DNA from: an uncultured Flavobacteriaceae bacterium
Lineage (GTDB): Bacteria; Bacteroidota; Bacteroidia; Flavobacteriales; Flavobacteriaceae
Reading direction: 5' to 3'
Length of the DNA: 64,000 nucleotides
Assembly (NCBI GenBank): GCA_947500575.1
Contig: CANMSI010000006.1
Coordinates: forward strand, 62,001-126,000
Below, piece after piece: positions 37,169 through 45,958 of this stretch. Position 1 is the first letter of the stretch; each line of letters starts with the position of its first letter. Made by a program: the position numbers and the translations under genes. The notes below the pieces were generated by a model, which saw only the letters and a program-made list of their open reading frames with translations, was not told where the DNA came from and ran no database searches.

Positions 37169-39861
37169 TGGGGCATAGTAAAACACTTCAATACGGCGTA
37201 TTTTTTATATTATTTCTTCTGAGTCTTCATAGCAATGCTCAAAATATTACCATTACGGGTAGTGTTAAAGATAGTATCGGAAACCCTTTAGATATGGCCA
37301 ATGTGGTTGCTGTAAATGTAGCGACCAAAGGCTTAGATGGTTTTGGGATTACTTCGCCTCAAGGCATGTATAAAATTAAGGTAAAGGCGAATACAGAATA
37401 CCAGCTAAAGATTAGTTATTTAGGATTTGCGCCCAAAGAAATTCTCTTAAGAACCGAAGAAGCTGATATTGTTAAAAATGTAGTGCTTTTTCAACAAGCA
37501 GAAAATTTAGATGAAGTAGAAGTTACCTACGAAATGCCTGTTACTATTAAAGGAGATACCATTGTATATAATACAGATTCTTTTGTCTCTGGTACCGAAA
37601 AAAAATTAGAAGATGTACTTAAGAAGTTACCAGGAGTAGAAGTAAGTGATGAAGGTGAAATCCAAGTAGAAGGGAAGACGGTGAGCAAAGTAATGGTGGA
37701 AGGGAAAGACTTTTTTGATGGCGATTCTAAACTTGCTTCTAAGAATATACCTGCCAATGCATTGGATAAAATTGAAGTACTTCGTAACCATAGCGAGGTT
37801 TCCCAATTAAGAGGGGTTACTAATAATCAGGATAACGTTGCTATTAATATTAAATTAAAAGAGGGTAAAAAGAACTTTTGGTTTGGGGAAATTACCGCTG
37901 GCTTAGGGCTCGATGATCGTTATTTAGCACATCCTAAACTTTTTTATTACAGTCCAAAATACAGTTTAAATGTTTTAACTGATTTTAATAATATTGGAGA
38001 ACTTCCCTTTACTGCCCGTGACTATTTTAATTTTACAGGAGGTTTTAGAAATATAATGAGAAGAGGCGGCACAAGCTTTAGGGCTTCTTCCAATGATTTG
38101 GGTATTTCAGTTCTTCAAAACAATCGGGCAAAAGCCATTGACACCAAGTTTGGGGCAATGAATTTTAGCTATGCACCAACTGCAAATTGGGACCTTAGCG
38201 GTTTTGTAATCTATTCGTATACTTCAACAGATCTAGAAACCGTGGCAAGTAGAACCTTTATTTCTACGAATCAGCAAGAAATCACAAATACACTAACAGA
38301 CCAAAGTACTTCACTTGGTCTTGCCAAATTGAGTAGTAGTTATAAACCCAGTAGTAATTTTCAATTTGATTATGACGTGCTTTTAAAACTGTCAGATCAG
38401 CAAGAAGATATTAATCTAGAAACAATTTCTGATGTTACTGATAATATTGTTGAGAGAAAACGGCAAAAGCCCCTGAGTGTTAATCATAATGCTAATATAT
38501 ACTACACCTTAAATGAGCAAAATATTTTTGCGGTTGAAGCCCAATATTTCTATCAAGATGAAGATCCTTTTTACAATGCTATAAGAGAAATACAGCCTTT
38601 TTCAGGAATTTTACCATTAGATCAAGGACAAAGTAACTTTAATATTAATCAAGATCGGGTTGTACGCACTAATAAATTAGACGCCAAAGTGGATTATTAC
38701 TTTGTTACGGGTCCTAGAAGCAATTTAAATTTCACTTTGGGAACCATTCAGAGTTTTCAAGATTTTGATTCAGAAATTTTCCAAATTCTGGACGATACGA
38801 GTCGCACAGATTTTATAGAAGATGCTTTGAATAATGATGTTTCTTATGACTTTTCGGATTTATTTTTTGGATTTCATTACAAAGTAGTTGCTGGGAAGTT
38901 TACCATTAATCCAGGATTCAGCATTCATCAATACAAAGCAACAAATACCCAACTTGGGACTCAGGTGCAGGACGATCTTTTTAATCTGGTACCAGATGTA
39001 TTTGTAAACTTTCAACTAAAGCAATCAGAAAGTATTCGTTTGAACTATTCGGTTACTAGAGAATTTACGGATATCAATAAATTTGCGAGTGGATTTATCT
39101 TTAATAATTATAACTCTTTATTTCAGGGGAATAGAGATTTGGAAAGTGCACTATATCATAATGTATCGCTTAACTTTTTCAGCTTTAATATGTTTAATTT
39201 TCAAAACATATTTGCCAATTTTAGTTATAACCGACGTATTGATCCATTTAAAGGGAATAATACTATTATAGGAATTAATCAGGTAAACTCTACCATCAAT
39301 TCGAATTTGGAAGATGAAATTTTATCTGGTTCGGCTAATTTTCAACGCACTTTTGGAAAAATTAAGTTAAGCACTAGAGCTTCTTTATCTTCCTCTAAAC
39401 TTAATAACATAGTGAACAACCAGCCTCGACTATCCAAGTCCTTTACGCAAACTTATAGAGCTTCTGTAGCTACCAGTTTTAGAGATGCTCCAAATCTGGA
39501 AATAGGTTATAATTATACGGTAAATGATTATGATAATGGTGGTATTACTTCGAGTTTTTTTACAGATAGGCCTTTTGTAAAATTCGATGCTGCTTTTTTA
39601 AAGAATTTTATTTTCACCGCGGATTACGATTACTACCACTACCGGGATAAGGCCAATACCATAGATAACGAATATGCCTTCTTAGACACTGCTTTATCGT
39701 ATCAAAAGAAAGATAGTAAATGGGAATATAGTATTGAAATAACTAATTTATTGGACAACCAAGAATTAAATCAGGATAGTTTTAACGATCTCTTTTTTAG
39801 AACCTCTTCGTACATTGTACAACCTAGATATGTGATGTTTAAGATAAAGTACGATCTATAA
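37168..39861 (+). CDS. Carboxypeptidase-regulatory-domain outer-membrane receptor-like protein, copy 1
   Basis: 897 residues. It starts at a GTG (37168) embedded in the GLPGLI stop (TAGTG); the first ATG lies far inside. Signal peptide ending NAQ, then a carboxypeptidase-D-like beta domain (about 25-110; ITGSVKDSIGNPLDMANVV), a plug-like region (VYNTDSFVSGTEKKLEDVLKKLPG, then EGKDFFDGDSKLASKNIPAN) and a long barrel ending YVMFKIKYDL. It resembles TonB-dependent receptors but I see no clear TonB box. The plug-like part is closely similar to that of copy 2. The ligand is unknown; it presumably works with the GLPGLI protein. Confidence 0.9.
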   Translation: MGHSKTLQYGVFFILFLLSLHSNAQNITITGSVKDSIGNPLDMANVVAVNVATKGLDGFGITSPQGMYKIKVKANTEYQLKISYLGFAPKEILLRTEEADIVKNVVLFQQAENLDEVEVTYEMPVTIKGDTIVYNTDSFVSGTEKKLEDVLKKLPGVEVSDEGEIQVEGKTVSKVMVEGKDFFDGDSKLASKNIPANALDKIEVLRNHSEVSQLRGVTNNQDNVAINIKLKEGKKNFWFGEITAGLGLDDRYLAHPKLFYYSPKYSLNVLTDFNNIGELPFTARDYFNFTGGFRNIMRRGGTSFRASSNDLGISVLQNNRAKAIDTKFGAMNFSYAPTANWDLSGFVIYSYTSTDLETVASRTFISTNQQEITNTLTDQSTSLGLAKLSSSYKPSSNFQFDYDVLLKLSDQQEDINLETISDVTDNIVERKRQKPLSVNHNANIYYTLNEQNIFAVEAQYFYQDEDPFYNAIREIQPFSGILPLDQGQSNFNINQDRVVRTNKLDAKVDYYFVTGPRSNLNFTLGTIQSFQDFDSEIFQILDDTSRTDFIEDALNNDVSYDFSDLFFGFHYKVVAGKFTINPGFSIHQYKATNTQLGTQVQDDLFNLVPDVFVNFQLKQSESIRLNYSVTREFTDINKFASGFIFNNYNSLFQGNRDLESALYHNVSLNFFSFNMFNFQNIFANFSYNRRIDPFKGNNTIIGINQVNSTINSNLEDEILSGSANFQRTFGKIKLSTRASLSSSKLNNIVNNQPRLSKSFTQTYRASVATSFRDAPNLEIGYNYTVNDYDNGGITSSFFTDRPFVKFDAAFLKNFIFTADYDYYHYRDKANTIDNEYAFLDTALSYQKKDSKWEYSIEITNLLDNQELNQDSFNDLFFRTSSYIVQPRYVMFKIKYDL

Positions 39862-39869
39862 TTTTGTCT

Positions 39870-40550
39870 TTAACAGATTAGCTTATACCCATAGCCACGT
39901 ACATTCACTATTTGTATGTTACTATCTTTTTTTAATTTCTTACGAAGTTTTGTGATAAAAACGTCCATACTTCGTGCATTGAAAAAATCGTCATCGCCCC
40001 AAATTTTTTTTAGAATTTCTGACCTATCTAAAATGGCATTGCTTTTTTCAGTGAGATGAAACAGCAACTCGGCCTCTCTATGAGTAAGTGGTTGTGTTTC
40101 TTCTTCGAAAACTAAGGTTTGTTTGGTATAGTTAAATAGGTAGTTTCCAATTGTTATATGATTTTTAGCCTGTTTTAGCTGAGATCTATTTAAAAGAGCA
40201 TGAATCCTAACAATCAATTCTTCCATACTAAAAGGTTTTTTTAAATAATCATTACCCCCATGTTCAAAACCCTCTATAACATCTTTAGTTTGTGATTTTG
40301 CTGTTAGAAAAATAATAGGAATGCTACTATCTTCTTTGCGAATTTCTTTGGCTAATGTAAACCCATCTTTTTTTGGCATCATTACATCGAGTACCAAAAG
40401 ATCTGGTTTTTTTATTTGATATATCCGTAACGCTTCTTCTCCGTTCTTGCAAAAGAGGACCTCAAAATCTCTGGTTTCTAAACTTTCCTTAACAATTAGA
40501 CCAAGTGCGGGTTCATCTTCCGCTAAAAGTATTTTTATAGATTCTTTCAT
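39870..40550 (-). CDS. OmpR-family response regulator
   Basis: 226 residues. Receiver domain with the acidic pocket (AEDE) and phospho-acceptor Asp55 in LLVLDVMMPKKDG, Lys in YLKKPFSMEEL, and a C-terminal winged-helix DNA-binding domain (REAELLFHLTEKSN, SMDVFITKLRKKLKKD, GYGYKLIC). OmpR-type regulators bind direct repeats about one helical turn apart; three such repeats lie upstream of the kinase gene. Its start overlaps the kinase stop by 4 bases, so the two are made together. It lies between two GLPGLI cassettes. Confidence 0.96.
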   Translation of the reverse strand: MKESIKILLAEDEPALGLIVKESLETRDFEVLFCKNGEEALRIYQIKKPDLLVLDVMMPKKDGFTLAKEIRKEDSSIPIIFLTAKSQTKDVIEGFEHGGNDYLKKPFSMEELIVRIHALLNRSQLKQAKNHITIGNYLFNYTKQTLVFEEETQPLTHREAELLFHLTEKSNAILDRSEILKKIWGDDDFFNARSMDVFITKLRKKLKKDSNIQIVNVRGYGYKLIC

Positions 40551-42016
40551 AAAACTACTTTAAAGATGGTATTACTTGCATGAGGTATTAAGTGTACATT
40601 GCCTCCATGCTTTTCAATAATTTTTCTTGTGTAGAATAGACCAATTCCAAAACCCTTTACATCGTGTTGGTTCCCCGTAGGCACGCGGTAGAATTTGTCA
40701 AATATTTTTTCTGCCTGACTTTTATCTAAGTTGCCTCCATTATCTATCACCGTAATTTCATGAGTATTTAAAAGGGAACTTAAATGCACCTCTACCGTAT
40801 CTCCTCCGTATTTCAAAGCATTGTCAATAAGATTGGAAATAGCATTCTCGAAATGAAAAGGATCTACCATGGTTTCAAAAGTGGAAACATTGGATTTAAA
40901 AGCAATACTTTTTTCCTTAAAGAATAATTGGTATTTCTCTACAATACTTTGAAGCATAAAAACTAAGTCTGTAGATTCTTTGTTTAGTATAAGTTTATCG
41001 CTATCTAAGGTTGCAGTCTCTAATAGTTTTTCTACCATTTGATGCAGTTTTTTAAGTTGCTGGTTAGAGATATCTAGATAGGCTTTAGTTTTCCCGGGAT
41101 CATTGGCAGTGTTGAAATTTTGAATGCCTTCAACAGCAGCAGAAACTGTAGCAATGGGCGTTTTAAATTCGTGCGTAATATTACTAATAAGATCATTTTT
41201 AATTTCTGCTAACTCTTTCTGTTTATTTATGACGCGCAGCAGATAAAACAGACAGGCAATTATACTTGCTGAAAGTAAGAGCGATAATAAAATACCTGTA
41301 AGACTTCTTTTAAGAATTGTCAAGGTAGGATTGGAAAAGAAGAGTTGTAATTTTTCGGAATAAGGTAAATAGGTAGTTTTTGCAAAAGTGTTTAGTTGAA
41401 AAGAAGTGGCGTTGTCAAGATTGAAACTATCTACCATAGCATCTTCTTTAAAATGCTTTAGAGCATAGGTAATCTGGATGTCTTTACGTTTAAATTCACT
41501 TTGAAGCAAGGTGTCTAGTTTTTCAAAATTCAGGGAATCCCGAATAATGGATACAATAATTTTATTTGCAAGATTTTGTAAACCTTTAATACTATCAACC
41601 ACGCCCTTACCTTTAAAAACCGAAACAGAAGAATAATGTCCGGGTCGCATGGAGCTTATACCTCTAGAAGAATCTAACATCTGGGTAAACCCTCTAATAT
41701 CGGCAGTGTATTCAATACTGTCTGACTGGATTTCGAAAAAGGTTGAATCTTTGTGAAACTGATCCCAGGTTAGATTGTGTTGAATATCTAATTGAATGCT
41801 ATCATTGGAATCTTCGATAAATGCAAAGAAATCCGTTTTGGCTAAATCGGCATAATAGGCTTCCAAACCATTGTCCAGGCTAATTTGTACCTCATTGATT
41901 AAGCGTTGTTTATTCACCTTGTAGTTCTGTATATTCCAATACAACTGAATAGCAATAGTAACCACAATAGTGGCGCTTATAAAATAAATAAGTGATTTGT
42001 AGTTTTTTTGTCCCAC
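40547..42016 (-). CDS. Sensor histidine kinase
   Basis: 489 residues. TM1 about 10-28, an extracytoplasmic sensor of about 200 residues (30-235) that I do not recognise, TM2 about 238-260, then the catalytic part: His282 in NITHEFKTPIATVSAAVEG (H-box), N-box ENAISNLIDNALKYGG, G1 ITVIDNGG and G2 GFGIGLFYTRKIIEKHGG. It phosphorylates the downstream response regulator. It is transcribed divergently from GLPGLI copy 2; the intergenic region between them carries three GTTAAC repeats. Confidence 0.96.
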   Translation of the reverse strand: MGQKNYKSLIYFISATIVVTIAIQLYWNIQNYKVNKQRLINEVQISLDNGLEAYYADLAKTDFFAFIEDSNDSIQLDIQHNLTWDQFHKDSTFFEIQSDSIEYTADIRGFTQMLDSSRGISSMRPGHYSSVSVFKGKGVVDSIKGLQNLANKIIVSIIRDSLNFEKLDTLLQSEFKRKDIQITYALKHFKEDAMVDSFNLDNATSFQLNTFAKTTYLPYSEKLQLFFSNPTLTILKRSLTGILLSLLLSASIIACLFYLLRVINKQKELAEIKNDLISNITHEFKTPIATVSAAVEGIQNFNTANDPGKTKAYLDISNQQLKKLHQMVEKLLETATLDSDKLILNKESTDLVFMLQSIVEKYQLFFKEKSIAFKSNVSTFETMVDPFHFENAISNLIDNALKYGGDTVEVHLSSLLNTHEITVIDNGGNLDKSQAEKIFDKFYRVPTGNQHDVKGFGIGLFYTRKIIEKHGGNVHLIPHASNTIFKVVL

Positions 42017-42056
42017 ATATCAAAAGTAAGAACAATAGCTGGGGAATATCCTATCG

Positions 42057-42082
42057 GTTAACACTCGTTAACACTGGTTAAC
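42057..42082. promoter_or_regulatory. Three GTTAAC hexamers at exact 10-bp spacing, putative response-regulator site
   Basis: GTTAAC occurs at 42057, 42067 and 42077; the first two decamers are GTTAACACTC and GTTAACACTG. Exact one-turn direct repeats are the known binding mode of OmpR/PhoB-type regulators. The site is 41 bases upstream of the kinase start and 62 upstream of GLPGLI copy 2, so it could control both. Confidence 0.7.
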
Positions 42083-42083
42083 C

Positions 42084-42112
42084 TTGTTTGCCCAAGATAT
42101 GCTTCAAATTTG
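42084..42112 (+). promoter_or_regulatory. Putative promoter of GLPGLI copy 2
   Basis: TTG (42084-42086), 18 bp, CAAATTTG (42105-42112), one mismatch from TAnnTTTG. The third GTTAAC repeat abuts the TTG, the usual place for an activator. Weak match, so dependence on an activator is plausible. Confidence 0.4.
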
Positions 42113-42143
42113 TGATGTAATTGTTCAACTAAAACGCATAGAA

Positions 42144-42989
42144 ATGAAAACAACATCACTTTTTTTGGTTCTGCTATTCATCAGTTTTACTACAGGAGCT
42201 TTTGCTCAAGAGTTTACTGGGGTTGCCACTTATAAGACAGATATGAAAATGTCTATTACAATGGATAGTACGAAAACTACCTCCGATCAGCAAAGCCTCA
42301 TCAATGAGCAAATTTCTTTGGCCATGCAAAAAGACTATGAGCTCACTTTTACTAAATCTGAGTCCAATTGGAAGGAAATCCAAGAGTTAGACAAAATGTC
42401 TGGACCTAGCAGTGGTATTCAAATTCAGATGGTTGGAATGGGCGGAGGCGTAGATGGCCTCTTGTATAAAAATACCAAGGATAAGACACGTTTAGAAACT
42501 ACAGACGCTTTTGGGAAACTTTTTTTAGTCTCTGGTGAACTCACTCCTTTTGAATGGGAATTAACTTCAGAAACTAAACAAATAGGGAGTTACAGTTGTT
42601 ATAAAGCAATAGCCAAACGTGAAGTTACAGAAATGCATATTTCAGAGGTGAACGGGGAACGCGAAGAGGAAGAGAAAACCCATACCCAAACGATCACTGC
42701 TTGGTATGCACCAGAAATTCCGGTAAGTCATGGACCAGAATCCTATTGGGGTTTGCCAGGTTTAATCTTAGAAGTTAGCAACGGTAGCAGAGTAATGGTT
42801 TGTAGTAAGGTAGTTCTTAACCCTGAAGAAAAAGTGGCGGTAGAAATCCCATCAAAAGGAAAAAAAGTGACCTCCGAACAATATGAGGAAATTATGGAAG
42901 AACAGGCAAGAAAGATGAACAAAATGTATGGAGGTGGAAAGAAAAAAGGCAAAAACAATTCCTCTTTTGAAATTCGAATAGACGGATAG
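42144..42989 (+). CDS. GLPGLI-family secreted protein, copy 2
   Basis: 281 residues from ATG 42144, which starts a clear signal peptide (ending GAFAQ); an in-frame ATG at 42084 lies within the promoter. GLPGLI is at about residues 203-208 in YWGLPGLILEVS, with ITAWYAPEIPVSHGPES before it, closely matching copy 1. It lacks the Arg/Gly tract of copy 1. The function is unknown. The receptor gene follows after 43 bases rather than overlapping as in the first cassette. Confidence 0.9.
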   Translation: MKTTSLFLVLLFISFTTGAFAQEFTGVATYKTDMKMSITMDSTKTTSDQQSLINEQISLAMQKDYELTFTKSESNWKEIQELDKMSGPSSGIQIQMVGMGGGVDGLLYKNTKDKTRLETTDAFGKLFLVSGELTPFEWELTSETKQIGSYSCYKAIAKREVTEMHISEVNGEREEEEKTHTQTITAWYAPEIPVSHGPESYWGLPGLILEVSNGSRVMVCSKVVLNPEEKVAVEIPSKGKKVTSEQYEEIMEEQARKMNKMYGGGKKKGKNNSSFEIRIDG

Positions 42990-43032
42990 TAAATAGCATC
43001 CTAGTTTTAAATTCCAAAAACATCAATCAAAA

Positions 43033-45717
43033 ATGAACAGAATACTCATCACCTTTTTGGTAGGGCTAGGATGCTTTTGCCATAATTTAAATGCGCAGAA
43101 GATAAGCTTAGAAGGAAAAGTATTAGATAGTTTACAACAGCCCTTAGAATTAGCAAACGTACTTGCAATTAATAAAAATTCTAAAGCAATTGCTTCTTAC
43201 GGGATTACAGATAGCGAGGGGAAGTTTAAACTCTTTTTGAAAAAAGATAGCGTATATATTTTAAAAGCCAGTTATCTAGGTTTTGAAACATTTCAAGAAG
43301 AATTCAAAGCTACTGATTCGCAAAGCAAAACCCTTATTCTAAAACCTGCAGCCAACCAATTGGAAGGTGTGGAATTGGTAGAAGAATTTCCCGTAACGGT
43401 TAACGGAGATACCATTACCTATAGAACCGATGCTTTTACTACTGGTAAGGAGAAAAAACTGGAAAATGTGTTAGAGCAATTACCAGGTTTTGAAATTGAC
43501 GATGAGGGGCAAATAAAAGTTCAAGGAAAAGAAGTGAGCAAGGTATTGGTGGAAGGGAAAGAGTTTTTTGATGGCGATACTAAAATGGCTACCAAAAACA
43601 TTCCTGCCAATGCTGTTGATAAGGTACAGGTACTCAGAGATTTTAATGAAATTGGACCATTGAAGGGTGTGAATAATAGCGATGCTTTAGCACTAAATAT
43701 AAAATTGAAAGATGGTAAAAAGAATCTATGGTTTGGAGATGTTTCAGTAGCCGCAGGCCCCCAAGAGCGTTATTTGGCGCATCCTAATCTTTTTTATTAC
43801 TCTACCAAGCTCAGTGTTAATTTTATAGGAGATTTAAATAATATTGGAGAACAGGCATTTACCTTAAGAGATTACTTTAGATTTAGTGGAGGTCTATCTA
43901 GTTTGGGAAGAAGATCGGGTTCTTCGGTGAACCTTTCTAGTGATGATATTGGTTTATCGCTATTACAAAATAACAGAGCCCTAAATGTAGCATCTAAATT
44001 GGGAGCGCTTAATTTTACCTATACTCCTAATAAAAAGATAAGTTTTACGGGTTTCGGAATTGTATCTGGTGTTAAAACAGATCTGTCTAGCGTTTCGCAG
44101 CGTACCTATATCAGAGAAGAGGGGAATAATGAAGAGTTACTATCTTCTAATGTATTGCAAGAGAATACCGCGGGTCTATTAAAGTTCTCCACTACCTATA
44201 CGCCCAATGCTAAATGGTATGTAAACTACGACGGTTTTGTAAAGGGGTCGGATATTAGAGATCAAAACCAATTAAATTCTAATTTTGATAGTTTTAATAA
44301 TGACATTAGATCTATTAATACTAGAAGACCCTTTTCTGTAGAGCAGTTGCTGAATGCTTTTTATGCAAAAAACGATAATAATATTTTTTCTTTTGAAACT
44401 ACCCATCTCTATAAAAGACAGCGACCCGACTATGATCTATTGACAACACAACAACCTTTTCCTGGAAGCATACCCCTGTTAGGAGAAAATCCGTTTAATC
44501 TTTTTCAAAATAAGGAAGTTTTTACAAATGTGTTAGATGCAGAACTTAATTATTATAGAGTATTGAATGCAACAAATCATATAAGCTTTAAAGCCGGAAT
44601 TAGTGTCAATAATCAACGCTTAACATCTAATTTGACAGAGCGTTTAGAGGATGGAACAGAAAATATCCTAGATGAAACCACCTTTGGGAATGATACCACT
44701 TTCGACTTCTTAGATGTATATTTCGGTATTGGTTATCGTGTAAAATTTGGAAAGCTGGTGGTAAGTCCTGGACTTAACTTTCACATGTATAATACAGAAA
44801 ATGCCCAAGGAGGATCAGTATTTGAATTAGACAAAACCCTATTGCTACCCAGGCTAAGAGCAAAGTATGAGATTAATAGTTCGCAAAGCGTGCAATTAAA
44901 TTATGATATTCAGGCAGAGTTTAGCGATATCCAAAATTTTGCCTCAGGAGTTCAGCTTAGTGGCTATAACCGTCTTTTTTCGGGAAATCCTAATTTAAGA
45001 AACGCGTGGTATCATAATGCTACTTTGAACTACTTCAATTTTAGTGGGTTTAATTTTACCAATATTAATGGTGGACTTAGCTATCAAAAGCGCTATGATA
45101 ATATAGGAACTACAGTAAATTTTTTAGGATTAGACAGGGTAGCGAGTCCCATTAATATTGATGCACCTAACGAAACGCTTTCACTTTTTGGTAGTTACGA
45201 AAGAAGATTTCCGTTTTTGAAAGGTAAATTTGAAGCCAGAGTTGCCTATAGTAAGTTTAACAATGAGATAGATGGTGCTAGCAATTTTAATAGATCATTT
45301 AATCAGCAATATAAACTAGCATTGGAAACCAGGTTTAAAGAAGCGCCTAATGTAGAGATAGGTTTTGAAAAAATATGGAACGATTATGCCAGTGCTACCA
45401 TAAATAATAGGTTTGTTACCAATAGGCCATTTGCCAATATAGAAGCCTATTTTCTAAATGGCTTTGCGATTACCGCAGACTACCAATACAATGCATATAA
45501 AAACACCAATGGAGGTAGTACTAGTTATTATGATTTTTTAAATGCAAGCCTCTTCTATCAGAAAGAAGACAGTCATTGGGAATTTAAAATTCAGGCCCTA
45601 AATCTATTAAATACCACTTCGATACGCCAAGATTCTTTTTCTAATAACCTAATTAGCACCTATGAGTACCTAGTGCAACCCCGGTATTTTGTTTTAGGGA
45701 TTACATATGAACTTTAA
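43033..45717 (+). CDS. Carboxypeptidase-regulatory-domain outer-membrane receptor-like protein, copy 2
   Basis: 894 residues. Signal peptide ending NAQ, a carboxypeptidase-D-like domain (about 22-105; ISLEGKVLDSLQQPLELANV), a plug-like region (YRTDAFTTGKEKKLENVLEQLPG; EGKEFFDGDTKMATKNIPAN) and a barrel ending YFVLGITYEL. It aligns along its whole length with copy 1 (897 residues) and the two have near-identical segment order, so they arose by duplication. With GLPGLI copy 2 it forms the second cassette beside the two-component system. Confidence 0.9.
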   Translation: MNRILITFLVGLGCFCHNLNAQKISLEGKVLDSLQQPLELANVLAINKNSKAIASYGITDSEGKFKLFLKKDSVYILKASYLGFETFQEEFKATDSQSKTLILKPAANQLEGVELVEEFPVTVNGDTITYRTDAFTTGKEKKLENVLEQLPGFEIDDEGQIKVQGKEVSKVLVEGKEFFDGDTKMATKNIPANAVDKVQVLRDFNEIGPLKGVNNSDALALNIKLKDGKKNLWFGDVSVAAGPQERYLAHPNLFYYSTKLSVNFIGDLNNIGEQAFTLRDYFRFSGGLSSLGRRSGSSVNLSSDDIGLSLLQNNRALNVASKLGALNFTYTPNKKISFTGFGIVSGVKTDLSSVSQRTYIREEGNNEELLSSNVLQENTAGLLKFSTTYTPNAKWYVNYDGFVKGSDIRDQNQLNSNFDSFNNDIRSINTRRPFSVEQLLNAFYAKNDNNIFSFETTHLYKRQRPDYDLLTTQQPFPGSIPLLGENPFNLFQNKEVFTNVLDAELNYYRVLNATNHISFKAGISVNNQRLTSNLTERLEDGTENILDETTFGNDTTFDFLDVYFGIGYRVKFGKLVVSPGLNFHMYNTENAQGGSVFELDKTLLLPRLRAKYEINSSQSVQLNYDIQAEFSDIQNFASGVQLSGYNRLFSGNPNLRNAWYHNATLNYFNFSGFNFTNINGGLSYQKRYDNIGTTVNFLGLDRVASPINIDAPNETLSLFGSYERRFPFLKGKFEARVAYSKFNNEIDGASNFNRSFNQQYKLALETRFKEAPNVEIGFEKIWNDYASATINNRFVTNRPFANIEAYFLNGFAITADYQYNAYKNTNGGSTSYYDFLNASLFYQKEDSHWEFKIQALNLLNTTSIRQDSFSNNLISTYEYLVQPRYFVLGITYEL

Positions 45718-45777
45718 TTCTTAATGGTTTTAGAATGCTCTTCATTGGATCATTTATGGAAATCTTAACACCATCAT

Positions 45778-45808
45778 TTTGCTAACAAAAGCATTTCCGC
45801 TACTTTTG
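45778..45808 (+). promoter_or_regulatory. Promoter of the metK transcript
   Basis: TTTG (45778-45781), 19 bp, TACTTTTG (45801-45808): an excellent Bacteroidetes promoter. The predicted start site falls just before the SAM-II-like aptamer. Confidence 0.7.
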
Positions 45809-45823
45809 TCCTTCAATAAAAAA

Positions 45824-45872
45824 AAGAGGACAGATTTGACTGATTGCAACCTCAAAAAAATGCTAAAGCAGT
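45824..45872 (+). promoter_or_regulatory. SAM-II-like riboswitch upstream of metK
   Basis: The stretch follows the SAM-II (metA-motif) plan: a short P1 stem (GAGG 45826-45829 with CCTC 45850-45853) encloses GATTTGACTGATTGCAA, which has the conserved GATTTrAC and ATTGCAA segments, followed by an A-rich linker and the conserved ATGCTAAAG. It lies in the 5' leader of metK, which makes SAM, so feedback repression by SAM is expected. About 90 bases separate it from the start codon. Confidence 0.75.
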
Positions 45873-45958
45873 TGCTGTTGAATAGAAGGTTCAACACCAG
45901 TTACTTTCGCTTGCAATCGTCGGTATTTTTTCCTTGTTTATAATCTATAAGAGAAGCC

